This document shows positions 48,893-57,454 of a stretch of DNA of 64,000 bases, piece by piece; the stretch's first letter is position 1; each line of letters starts with the position of its first letter. The stretch comes from Treponema parvum. Its GTDB lineage: Bacteria > Spirochaetota > Spirochaetia > Treponematales > Treponemataceae. The notes beneath the pieces are model-generated. The model was given only the letters and a program-made list of their open reading frames with translations, did no database searches and had not been told where the DNA came from. The position numbers and the translations under genes were made by a program. Location: contig NZ_CP054142.1 of NCBI RefSeq assembly GCF_017893965.1, positions 1,736,001-1,800,000 on the forward strand, in the 5' to 3' direction.

Positions 48893-50762
48893 TGAGATTT
48901 ACCTTTGCAAAATCCGGAGTCGGGATTCCCAGCGCCTGTCTGATCTGAGCAAGCGATTTCGGCCCTTTCGCTCCTGCGCCTGGTATACCGTTCTCTTGGG
49001 GCATATTGATAACCGCAAACATCCTGAGCGGTTTTTCTTTTCCTTTAACAGTAACCGACGGCATCTCTTCAACAAGCACGTGATCTTTCACAAGCTCGTA
49101 AGTATATTCGGTGATGAGGATATCCGTGCCCATGGGCTTATTCAGAGCTTCCGTACGGGACGCCAGGTTTACGGCGTCGCCTATAACAGTGTATTCCATG
49201 CGCTGCGTGGAGCCTATCTGACCTGCGACTACGGACCCTGAGTTTATGCCGCAGCCGATACGGATTATCGGTTTTTTGTCGCCGCCGCGCCCCCTGTTAA
49301 AAACTATAAGGTTTGCCCGCATGCGGAGCGCAGCGCGGATGCAGTTTAGAGCGTCTTCTTTGGGACTTCCTGCCGAAATGGGCGCACCCCACACGCTCAT
49401 GATCGCGTCTCCTATAAATTTGTCGACGACTCCGTGCGTCATGTTGACGCACTCTACCATAGATGTCATATATTCGTTTAAAAATTCAACAACTTCCGAC
49501 GGCAAAAGTTTTTCTGAAATAGCCGTAAACGAGCGGATGTCCGAAAAGAAAATTGTTACGTCTTTTGTTTCGCCGCCAAGCGCAAGTTCGCCGCGCATGG
49601 CAAGTTCCGCGATTTCCTTATTGACAAACCTGCCGAACGAGTCTTTAAGCCGCTCGCGCTCCGCAAGTCCTTTGCCCATCTTCACAAAGCTCGATGTTAA
49701 AAGTCCGAGTTCGTCGCGCGTCTTCGGTTTCAAATCGATTTCGAATTCTCCCTGTTCGATTCTCTCCGCTGCATGCGCAAGCGTTTTTACAGGGCGGCTG
49801 ATCGATTTGGAAAAGAACCAAATAAACATGACGGAAAGAAAAAGCACTATTATTCCCAAATAGATGTTGCGCTTTGTCGTTTCGGCGACCGGTTCCAAAA
49901 GGACATCGGCGTCCGCCGTAGTTAAAACCGCAAGGTCGCCCAAGTTGAGGCGGCGGTACGAACCGAAATACTTTTTTCCGGCATCGTCGGTGACTAAAAG
50001 CTGCCGGTTTGTGTCTCCGTTCTCGCGCATCTGCGTAAAAAGCGGAAAGTTACCAACGTTCGCGCCGTTTTTTACCAAATTAAAGTCCGGATGAATTAAA
50101 ATATCGCCGTCGCCGTTTACCATATATGTAGTCTGCAGCGTTCCCGCTCCAAAGCTGTCGGATAATTTTTCAGCCGAAAAGAATACGGCCAAACCTTGGT
50201 TCAATCCTTTTTCCATATACGGGTAGCACAGCACGAGCATAGGTATATCGAATATCGGAGACGCGTTTATGACGTGCGTTATGCCGCGTTCCGTCTGCAA
50301 AATCATATCTCGCGACTGCGCTAAAAACGTATCCACCAGAGAAGGCTCCAATTCGTTTGATAAAAAAAACGGCGTGCTTAAAAGTTTTCTCTCCAAGCCG
50401 CCCATGCGCCTTGAATCCGTAACCAAAACGGCGGCGACCGACGGATTGCGTTCAAAATAGAAATCCGCGGTTTCTTTTGCAAAAGAACCGGAACTGCTCA
50501 CTCTGTTCAATATGTCCAAAAGCAAAAATGCGTTTGCGCGCAACGACGACAAGTCCTTTTCCGCCAAACCCGCAGCCTGCGCATTTACGGTGCGATTGTT
50601 TTCTTCCGCACTGATACGGACATCCTGGCCGCCGAACCACGTAACCAACAGCGTTACAATTCCCAGCGATACGATTGTCAAAACTGAAATGATGACAACG
50701 AGTTTCGCCCCGATTGAAAATTTTACATATTTTCTATTACCGTTTTTTTTATCTTCGGCCAT
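48858..50762 (-). CDS. Membrane-bound class III adenylate/guanylate cyclase with Cache-like sensor
   Basis: 634 residues. TM1 near 20-45, an extracellular dCache-like sensor (45-300), TM2, HAMP (SKSISRPVKTLAHAAERIEQGEFEI), then a class III catalytic domain: metal Asp in FFSDIRSFTAISE and DKFIGDAIMSVWGAP, transition-state Asn/Arg in GDAVNLASRTE. It probably produces cAMP; substrate not proven. First gene of the cyclase-FecR-barrel operon. Confidence 0.9.
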   Translation of the reverse strand: MAEDKKNGNRKYVKFSIGAKLVVIISVLTIVSLGIVTLLVTWFGGQDVRISAEENNRTVNAQAAGLAEKDLSSLRANAFLLLDILNRVSSSGSFAKETADFYFERNPSVAAVLVTDSRRMGGLERKLLSTPFFLSNELEPSLVDTFLAQSRDMILQTERGITHVINASPIFDIPMLVLCYPYMEKGLNQGLAVFFSAEKLSDSFGAGTLQTTYMVNGDGDILIHPDFNLVKNGANVGNFPLFTQMRENGDTNRQLLVTDDAGKKYFGSYRRLNLGDLAVLTTADADVLLEPVAETTKRNIYLGIIVLFLSVMFIWFFSKSISRPVKTLAHAAERIEQGEFEIDLKPKTRDELGLLTSSFVKMGKGLAERERLKDSFGRFVNKEIAELAMRGELALGGETKDVTIFFSDIRSFTAISEKLLPSEVVEFLNEYMTSMVECVNMTHGVVDKFIGDAIMSVWGAPISAGSPKEDALNCIRAALRMRANLIVFNRGRGGDKKPIIRIGCGINSGSVVAGQIGSTQRMEYTVIGDAVNLASRTEALNKPMGTDILITEYTYELVKDHVLVEEMPSVTVKGKEKPLRMFAVINMPQENGIPGAGAKGPKSLAQIRQALGIPTPDFAKVNLNEDEKKYKIQS

Positions 50763-51024
50763 CTTTTATTCGCCGCTCCATTCGATAGTTTTATGACTTT
50801 TAATACTGTAATTGACCGGCATTAACATGTTTTATCGCACGCCGACGCCGTTAACTAATGCTATCAATCTACTATTAAACAATAAATTTATAGAAATGGC
50901 AATCAAAATATTAAATTTTAGCGCGGATTAAGCGGCGTCTCGCATTTCACTGTGTTACGCCGTATTTTGCATCGGCGTCTCGCATTTCACCTTGTTCTGT
51001 CGCGGCCTCATCTTTTTTCGGCCG
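50763..51024. other. Gap upstream of the cyclase and downstream of the MATE gene
   Basis: No gene. A direct repeat of CGGCGTCTCGCATTTCAC occurs near 50931-50948 and near 50970-50987. The remainder is AT-rich near 50870-50920, possibly promoter for the cyclase operon, with no clear consensus. Confidence 0.5.
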
Positions 51025-52380
51025 TTAAAATTTTTTATCTTTGTAATAATCGATGATAAAATAGTAGCATATCGTATGTATTATAAATGTTATCGCCCAT
51101 GACAGCGGATAAGAGATATATAAGGCCATAAGAGTTCTTTTTACAAACGTAAATACCGTAAGAACCCAAACCACCCGGAATACGCAAGCGCCTAAAAACG
51201 AAACTACCATGGGCAAAGAAGAATGCCCCAGGCCGCGCAATATTCCGGACATAACGTCCATCGCGCCGCATAAAGCATACGTGGTTAAGATGACGGACAA
51301 TCTGAGCTTAGCCACGGAAATAACTTTATCGTTAGCGGTGTAAAGTAAAAGTATTTTATCGCAAAGAATATACACCGCCCATCCGCCTACGATGCCCGTA
51401 ATAAACACCAACACAAGCGTTTCAAAATGAATCTTCTTTATTCTGTCAAACTTATGAGCGCCAAAATTCTGACTTACAAAATTCATGGCGGTTTGGTAAA
51501 CGGCCGTCATGGAAACATACACAAAACCTTCTACATTTTGAGCTGCGGCATTTCCCGCCATAGCGGTGGATCCGAAAGAATTTACGGAAGATTGTATGAG
51601 CATGTTCGAGAGCGAAAAAACCATTCCCTGAAAACCTGCGGGTATTCCTATCTTTAAAATCTTGATCGTAGGATACTTATACATTTTTATTTCTTTTAAA
51701 ATCAGTTTGTAGTCACTGTCGGAACGTACAAGTGTATATAAAATCAAAAATCCCGAAAGATACTGTGAAATTCCCGTAGCGTAAGCGACGCCGTCAACGC
51801 CGAGTCCCATTACGACTACAAAAAAAATGTTAAGAAACACGTTAAGAACCCCTGACACAAAAAGGAAATACATGGGGCGCTTCGTGTCGCCGGCGGCTCT
51901 CAGTATGGCGCTTCCGAAATTGTAAAACAAAAGACCGGGAATGCTTAAAAAATAGATGCGTATGTACAAAACCGACAAGTCAAGAACGTCGGGAGGATTT
52001 CCCATAGCGGAAAGTATCGGGCGCGAAACTAAAAGCCCCAATACTGTGAGCGATATGCCGCCCACAAACGAAAGCATGACGGCGGTATGCACGCTTTCCT
52101 TTAAGGCCTCTTTTTCGCCGGCGCCGTAGCAGTTGGCAACCACCACTCCTGCGCCGACCGAAAGTCCCATAAAAAGATTTATTATAAAATTGATAAAGGC
52201 TGTGGTGGAACCTACGGCCGCAAGCGCTTCTTTACCGACAAAGCGTCCGACAACAACGATGTCTGCGGCGTTAAACAACAGCTGCAGTATGCCTGAAACG
52301 GCGAGAGGAAAAGCAAAAGCGATGATCTTGGGGAATAATGTGCCGGAGCACATATCCATTTCGTATTTTTTGTCGGACAT
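51025..52380 (-). CDS. MATE-family efflux protein
   Basis: 451 residues with 12 predicted TM helices. GTLFPKIIAFAFPLAVSGILQLLFNAADIVVVGRFVG and the half-repeat PAGFQGMVFSLSNMLIQSSVNSFG are MATE (DinF/NorM class) signatures. Exports drugs or metabolites with Na+ or H+. GAGGCAGGTAGG precedes the ATG directly. The gene starts 11 nt after the GlnQ scar. Confidence 0.92.
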   Translation of the reverse strand: MSDKKYEMDMCSGTLFPKIIAFAFPLAVSGILQLLFNAADIVVVGRFVGKEALAAVGSTTAFINFIINLFMGLSVGAGVVVANCYGAGEKEALKESVHTAVMLSFVGGISLTVLGLLVSRPILSAMGNPPDVLDLSVLYIRIYFLSIPGLLFYNFGSAILRAAGDTKRPMYFLFVSGVLNVFLNIFFVVVMGLGVDGVAYATGISQYLSGFLILYTLVRSDSDYKLILKEIKMYKYPTIKILKIGIPAGFQGMVFSLSNMLIQSSVNSFGSTAMAGNAAAQNVEGFVYVSMTAVYQTAMNFVSQNFGAHKFDRIKKIHFETLVLVFITGIVGGWAVYILCDKILLLYTANDKVISVAKLRLSVILTTYALCGAMDVMSGILRGLGHSSLPMVVSFLGACVFRVVWVLTVFTFVKRTLMALYISYPLSWAITFIIHTICYYFIIDYYKDKKF

Positions 52381-52390
52381 CCTACCTGCC

Positions 52391-52507
52391 TCAAGACATT
52401 TTACCTGCCTGAAAACGGCGTAAAAACGCCTTTGAACGCTCGTGTTTGGGATTATCTATCACGTCTTCGGGCCGTTCCCGCTCCACTATAACGCCGCCTT
52501 GAAGCAT
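52391..52507 (-). pseudogene. 3' remnant of an amino-acid ABC transporter ATPase (GlnQ type)
   Basis: The 38 codons MLQGGVIVERERPEDVID plus NPKHERSKAFLRRF match the C-terminal end of GlnQ/ArtP-type ATPases (GGxIVEEGPPxEVFxNPxHERTKxFLRR). Walker and signature motifs are absent. Located 17 nt after the amino-acid binding-protein gene, so a deletion removed the permease and most of the ATPase. Confidence 0.8.
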
Positions 52508-52523
52508 CGGGTTAGGTCTTGCC

Positions 52524-53342
52524 CTAACGGCCTATTACGGAAATATCTTTTCCGAACCATTTAACGGAAATTGCGGTAACGGTACCGTCCTTTTGCATCT
52601 CTTCAAGGATTTTCTGAACCTTATCGCGCAGTTTTACGTCGTTTTTTCTAAATCCAATCCCGTATTCTTCGGCGGAAAGACCTTCGTCCAGCGAAACGAA
52701 CGGTTTTTTAGTCGTAGTTATGCTGTAATTGCCTACGACTTCGTCCATTACGACAGCGTCGATCTGCTTTATTTCAAGATCGTTCAAAGCCGTGATATTG
52801 TCTTTAAACATTACGATGCTTTTAAGCGACGATTTAAAATGTTCTGAAGAATCTATGGCGTCCTGAGCGTTTGAACCGCTCTGAACTCCTGCTTTTTTGC
52901 CCGCCAAATCCAAAAGAGATACAATGCCGGAATCCTTTCTCACTATAACGATCTGCCGGTTATTTAAATACGGTTTGGTAAAAGCCAAGGCTTTTTTCCG
53001 CTCAGGCGTGACGGTAAAACCGTTCCAAATGCAGTCAATTTTTCCCGTATTGAGTTCCTGTTCTTTTGCGTCCCACTGAATGGGCTGAGCTTTGAATTTT
53101 ACTTTAAGGCGGGCGGCAACTTCCTTTGCCAAATCTATGTCGTATCCTACAATCTCATTTGTTTCACTTCTGAATCCGAGCGGAGGGAAAGGGTCGTCAA
53201 GTCCTAAAACAAAAACGCCCCGCTTTTGCAGATTTTCAAGAGAATTATCCAAAGCGCCGGCGGCGGCTTCCGTCTTTTTCGCACACGAAACGAGCGACAA
53301 AAAAGCGATTCCGATCAATGCGATTTTTTTAATTTTTTTCAT
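52524..53342 (-). CDS. Amino-acid-binding lipoprotein of an ABC transporter (orphan, family 3)
   Basis: 272 residues from ATG 53342 (AAGGGGAAAA upstream; the 53390 extension lacks support). Lipobox SLVSC. Family 3 solute-binding protein: FVLGLDDPFPPLGFRSETNEIVGYDIDLAKEVA, ERKKALAFTKPYLNNRQ, KKAGVQSGSNAQDAI. No intact permease or ATPase adjoins it, so it may feed another transporter or be decaying. Confidence 0.9.
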   Translation of the reverse strand: MKKIKKIALIGIAFLSLVSCAKKTEAAAGALDNSLENLQKRGVFVLGLDDPFPPLGFRSETNEIVGYDIDLAKEVAARLKVKFKAQPIQWDAKEQELNTGKIDCIWNGFTVTPERKKALAFTKPYLNNRQIVIVRKDSGIVSLLDLAGKKAGVQSGSNAQDAIDSSEHFKSSLKSIVMFKDNITALNDLEIKQIDAVVMDEVVGNYSITTTKKPFVSLDEGLSAEEYGIGFRKNDVKLRDKVQKILEEMQKDGTVTAISVKWFGKDISVIGR

Positions 53343-53417
53343 TTTTCCCCTTAAAAAACGATATTCAAGGAATTTTCGATTTCCCAGCATGTCGTTTTCG
53401 TGCGCTTTTGCGCACGG

Positions 53418-54635
53418 TTATAAATCAGGCTCAAGCAATTCCATTTCAGAAGCCGGTTCCGAATTTTCAAAATTCCCGTAAAAAGGAATGTTTTCCTTTT
53501 CCGAAATAAGCTTATACAGAGGAATGGCGTCTTTTACTCCTTTTAAAAAGGCCGTATCGCAGTATTCGCAGTTAAAATATGGGGCGACCAAACGGAAAGT
53601 TTCGCCGCTTATAAGCACGGAAGTGCCGTATACCTTATTTACGTCCTGAATCCTCGAAGCAATATTAACGTTTGAGCCGATAATAGTATAGTCAAGCCTC
53701 TGCAGAGAACCTATGTTTCCTACGATCATGTCGCCCGTATTTATTCCTATTCGGGTAAAAAGCGGTTTTTGGATGAGTTTTTCATGTAAAAGCTGTTCGT
53801 TTAGAATAACTTCCATCTTTTTCATGCGCAAAGCCGAAAGGCAGCAGCGTACGGCGTGATCCGGAAACCTGTGCGGGGCTCCGAAAAACGCCATTATGGC
53901 GTCTCCTTCAAATTTATCGATGGTTCCTCCGAGCGAAATTATGACTTGAGTCATTTCCGTCAAATACATATTCAACACGCGGACAAGGTTCGGAGGATTC
54001 ATCTCTTCCGTCAAGGGGGTAAAATCCTTCAGATCCGTAAAAATCACTGAAAGACACTGCTTTTCGCCGCTTGTGTCTATCGCCTTTCCGTCCGAAATAA
54101 TGTTTTGAACAAGTTCGGGAGAAACATAGCGTGAAAAAGCGTACTGCAGCCGGCTCTTTTCTTCATTTAAAAGCTCTACCGTAAAATGCAGCAAGGATTT
54201 ATTCAATATTCGTATGATAGGATTGAATTTTTTATACTCTTCAGGGCGGAACGACGCGCCGGAAGCTTTATCCTTTCCTATAACTAAAAGAACTTTTTCT
54301 GAAATATTGCTGAAATCTTCCAAGGGAAAAGAGATATATCCTGCGCTGTGAACAAAGACTCTGTTTTTTGAAACGGCGTTTTCTTTTCGTTCTTGAAAGA
54401 CGGAAGAGCCTGAAGGTATGTTTCCGTCGTCCGACGTTTTTACATACTGAGCGTCGACCTTTTTTGAAAAACAAAACGCTACAAATTCAACGTCCAAGCG
54501 CCCCCATAACCATATCGAGAGAGTTTGGAAGACCATCTCTGAGGAACTCTGATTTTGCAGAGATCTTTCCAGCAGATCAAAATCCAGCTGTTCGAAATGT
54601 AATCCGCTTCCGGAAGAATTTTTATCATCATCCAT
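53418..54635 (-). CDS. Cytoplasmic class III nucleotide cyclase with N-terminal GAF-like region
   Basis: 405 residues, no TM segment. The N-terminal about 180 residues look like a degenerate GAF domain. Catalytic domain: VIFTDLKDFTPLTEEM, DKFEGDAIMAFFGAPH, GSNVNIASRIQ (Asn and Arg present; the usual GD before VN is GS). Probably makes cAMP. It follows argH by 12 nt, likely co-transcribed. Confidence 0.88.
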   Translation of the reverse strand: MDDDKNSSGSGLHFEQLDFDLLERSLQNQSSSEMVFQTLSIWLWGRLDVEFVAFCFSKKVDAQYVKTSDDGNIPSGSSVFQERKENAVSKNRVFVHSAGYISFPLEDFSNISEKVLLVIGKDKASGASFRPEEYKKFNPIIRILNKSLLHFTVELLNEEKSRLQYAFSRYVSPELVQNIISDGKAIDTSGEKQCLSVIFTDLKDFTPLTEEMNPPNLVRVLNMYLTEMTQVIISLGGTIDKFEGDAIMAFFGAPHRFPDHAVRCCLSALRMKKMEVILNEQLLHEKLIQKPLFTRIGINTGDMIVGNIGSLQRLDYTIIGSNVNIASRIQDVNKVYGTSVLISGETFRLVAPYFNCEYCDTAFLKGVKDAIPLYKLISEKENIPFYGNFENSEPASEMELLEPDL

Positions 54636-54647
54636 ATCCGGTCGATA

Positions 54648-56063
54648 TTACCTCTTTTGCCGTACAAATTCCTTTAATAAAAGGATCTGCTCTTTTACTC
54701 TTTCAGAAGAAGGACCGCCCGTCAAATTTCTGGCGTTTACGCAAGCGTCTTTAGTAATTCTACTATAGATATCTTCTGAAATCAAATCCGAGCATGACTT
54801 AAAATCCGAAATATCAAGATCTTCAAGCCGGCGCTGTTTTTCTATCGCAATTCGAACGGCTTTTGCGGCCACGCCGTGCGCAGTTCTAAACGGCATCCCC
54901 TTTTTTACCAGATATTCGGCAATGTCCGTCGCGTTAAGGTAGCCGCCGTCGCATGAAGAACTCATAGTATCGCAATTCCATTTGGCGCTTGAAATCATTT
55001 TTGTAAAAACGTTGACGCAGGAAATCACCGTGTCGTAAGAATCAAAGAGGCTTTCTTTGTCTTCCTGCATATCGCGGTTATAAGACAGGGGCAAGCCTTT
55101 CATCATAGTGAGAAGCGCAACTAAACTGCCGTAAACCTTGCCCGTGCGCCCGCGGATCAATTCCGCAAAGTCGGGATTTTTCTTTTGCGGCATGATGGAA
55201 CTTCCGGTAGACCATCTTTCGCTCAATTCTATAAAAGAAAATTCCGTAGAAGCCCAAATGATGATCTCTTCGCAAAAACGCGACAGGTGCATTTGAATAA
55301 GCGCAAAGCAGGAAGCAAATTCTATGCAGTAATCCCTGTCGGAAACGGCATCCAAGGAATTTTGCACAACGTTGTCGAAGCCCATATCTTTTGCAGCGCT
55401 TTCACGGTTTAAAGGCAGGCTGCTGCCGGCAAGAGCGCCCGCTCCCAAGGGCGAAAGGGAAATGCGCTTCAGTCCGTCCGAAAGTCTTTCCGTGTCCCGG
55501 ACAAGCATCCACGCCCATGCGCAAAGATGATGAGCGAGAGTTACGGGCTGTGCGTGCTGCATGTGGGTAAAGCCCGGCATAATATCTCCGGTATGAAAGT
55601 CCGCAATGGAAGCGAGGGTATCAATCAGGGTTAAAAGTCTGTTTTTAAGGTCGGGTATACAGCGACGCAAATAAAGTCTTTCGTCAAGGGCGATCTGATC
55701 GTTCCGGCTCCTGCCGGTATGGATTTTTTTGCCCGGTTCGCCTATACGGTCGGTTAAGACGCCTTCTATAAAAGAATGTATGTCTTCCGCGCTGTAATCG
55801 ATTGAAAGTCTGCCTTCTTCAAGGTCTTTGCTAATCGAATCGAGGCCGGCGACGATCTTGTCGGCTTCGGACAGAGGAATAATGCCCGTCTCGCCCAGCA
55901 TACGGGCATGAGCCTTGCTGCCGTAAATATCGTCAAGCGCCATGCGTTCGTCCACATGGATTGAGGTTTCAAAGGCTACCGCCTCAGCGTCGGGGCCTTC
56001 GGAAAAACGGCCTTTCCATAAGGCCGCCCGATTGTCAGATGTCAATGCGCCGTGTGATTCCAT
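54648..56063 (-). CDS. argH: Argininosuccinate lyase
   Basis: 471 residues from ATG 56063. The signature GSSIMPQKKNPDFAELIRGRTGKVYG and HTGRSRNDQIALDERLYLR identify ArgH, which forms arginine and fumarate. No Shine-Dalgarno: a strong promoter ends 7 nt before this ATG. No argG is nearby. Confidence 0.96.
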   Translation of the reverse strand: MESHGALTSDNRAALWKGRFSEGPDAEAVAFETSIHVDERMALDDIYGSKAHARMLGETGIIPLSEADKIVAGLDSISKDLEEGRLSIDYSAEDIHSFIEGVLTDRIGEPGKKIHTGRSRNDQIALDERLYLRRCIPDLKNRLLTLIDTLASIADFHTGDIMPGFTHMQHAQPVTLAHHLCAWAWMLVRDTERLSDGLKRISLSPLGAGALAGSSLPLNRESAAKDMGFDNVVQNSLDAVSDRDYCIEFASCFALIQMHLSRFCEEIIIWASTEFSFIELSERWSTGSSIMPQKKNPDFAELIRGRTGKVYGSLVALLTMMKGLPLSYNRDMQEDKESLFDSYDTVISCVNVFTKMISSAKWNCDTMSSSCDGGYLNATDIAEYLVKKGMPFRTAHGVAAKAVRIAIEKQRRLEDLDISDFKSCSDLISEDIYSRITKDACVNARNLTGGPSSERVKEQILLLKEFVRQKR

Positions 56064-56070
56064 ACTATCG

Positions 56071-56099
56071 ATTATACAGAAAACTGAAGACAGCCTCAA
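56071..56099 (-). promoter_or_regulatory. argH promoter, implies leaderless mRNA
   Basis: Minus strand TTGAGG (56099-56094), 17 nt, consensus TATAAT (56076-56071), 7 nt to the ATG at 56063. Confidence 0.7.
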
Positions 56100-56144
56100 C
56101 GTGTAAACCGCGCTGGCTGCACGGTGCGCTCATCGCACCGTACC

Positions 56145-56177
56145 GCTCGTGCAAGGCGGCCGGATTCAGGGAGCCGC
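56145..56177 (+). repeat. Left 33-bp direct repeat flanking the mobile-mystery cassette
   Basis: Starts GCTCGTGCAAGGCGGCCGG and ends GGGAGCCGC. Matches 57377-57409 at 31 of 33 positions. A further inverted repeat ACGGTGC/GCACCGT lies just left (56120-56140). Confidence 0.75.
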
Positions 56178-56291
56178 CGGAATTCTGCTAAGTTACCTAT
56201 ACAAAATATAATAAAAAAGTAATATAACTATAGTAAATATACAATATATATATTATACTAATGTTAAAATATTATTATATATAGGTTATAC

Positions 56292-56732
56292 ATGAATACA
56301 AGAATAATTGAAATTAGGGCATTGGATAAAAAAACAGAGGGTTTACAGGTTGATAAAAATATTATCCCTAAGGGCAAAAGTTGGATCGAGTCTATTCGGG
56401 AAGCCTTGGGAATGACAGCTTTACAACTTGCCAATCGGCTTGGCGTGACTCAGCCTCGAATTACGGTTATGGAAAAGAATGAGAAAAATTTAAAGATTTC
56501 TACAATGGAAAAAATTGCAAAAGCTATAGACTGTGATTTTGTTTATTATTTTAAGCCCAAAACCAGTTTTCAGAGTTTTGTTGAAGTTCAGGCCAGAAAG
56601 AAAGCAGAGAAAATAATAAAATCTGTAAATCTAAACATGGCATTGGAAAATCAAGATATTGCAACAAAAGAAGCCGTTGAAGACATGGTTGTGGATTTCA
56701 TTAATAATAAAACTAAGCAAATATGGGACTAA
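56292..56732 (+). CDS. Mobile mystery protein A (XRE-type helix-turn-helix)
   Basis: 146 residues. HTH_3: WIESIREALGMTALQLANRLGVTQPRITVMEKNEKNLKISTMEKIAKAIDC. With the next gene it matches the 'mobile mystery protein A/B' pair, a likely toxin-antitoxin-like module in which A is the DNA-binding partner. Strongly AT-rich compared with neighbouring genes, indicating transfer. ORF B begins 3 nt later. Confidence 0.88.
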   Translation: MNTRIIEIRALDKKTEGLQVDKNIIPKGKSWIESIREALGMTALQLANRLGVTQPRITVMEKNEKNLKISTMEKIAKAIDCDFVYYFKPKTSFQSFVEVQARKKAEKIIKSVNLNMALENQDIATKEAVEDMVVDFINNKTKQIWD

Positions 56733-56735
56733 CAA

Positions 56736-57323
56736 ATGGATGTTTTTGGCGCTGATGATAATTCAACATCTCTTACCGAAGATGAAAAAGACGGTTTGAA
56801 ATTAAAGTGGATAACGCTCCGCTCGGAATTAAATGAGGTAGAAGCTCGAAATATTGCAGAGGCTCAGGTATGGCTCCTGTCAAACAAAACCAAATATATT
56901 TATTCAGACGTTTTTTTGTGTAATTTACATAAAAAGATGTTCGGTAAAGTTTGGAAATGGGCTGGAATATACAGAACGACGGAAAGAAATATCGGAGTTG
57001 CTCCATATCAAATCCCGATAAAAGTGATGCAGCTCTTTGATGATGTAAAGTTTTGGATTAAAAACGGAACTTATGTTAATCATGAAATCGCCGTGCGCTT
57101 TCATCACCGTCTTGTTCAAATTCATCCGTTTCCAAATGGAAATGGACGCGTTTCCAGATTGATGGCGGATTTAATACTTCAAAAACTGGACGGTAAATCA
57201 TTGTATTGGGGAAATACGGATTTGGTAAATGTTTCTTATATCAGAAGCCGGTATATTGCAGCGCTGCGAAAAGCCGATTCCGGGGATTATTCCGATTTAC
57301 TTGAGTTTACAAACGGGGAATAA
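56736..57323 (+). CDS. Mobile mystery protein B (Fic-domain protein)
   Basis: 195 residues. The Fic core HPFPNGNGRVSRL (HPFxxGNGRxxR) is intact, and the flap region is visible around VAPYQI. Fic proteins usually AMPylate target proteins. Partner is protein A upstream. No inhibitory S/TxxxE(G/N) helix is certain, so control may depend on protein A. Confidence 0.88.
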   Translation: MDVFGADDNSTSLTEDEKDGLKLKWITLRSELNEVEARNIAEAQVWLLSNKTKYIYSDVFLCNLHKKMFGKVWKWAGIYRTTERNIGVAPYQIPIKVMQLFDDVKFWIKNGTYVNHEIAVRFHHRLVQIHPFPNGNGRVSRLMADLILQKLDGKSLYWGNTDLVNVSYIRSRYIAALRKADSGDYSDLLEFTNGE

Positions 57324-57329
57324 AAATTC

Positions 57330-57427
57330 AGCATGCCCGGCAGAGGCTTGCCGCACTCGCTGCGCGGAGCCACGGTGCTCGTGTAAGACGGCCGGATTCA
57401 GGGAGCCGCAGAGATTCAGGGCATGCT
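57330..57427. repeat. Palindrome CAGCATGCCC/GGGCATGCTG around right direct repeat
   Basis: Perfect 10-bp inverted arms at 57330-57339 and 57418-57427 enclose the right 33-bp direct repeat (57377-57409). The region also holds smaller palindromes (GGCA-6-TGCC). Confidence 0.7.
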
Positions 57428-57454
57428 GCAAGACTCACCGGAATTCTTCGCGAT

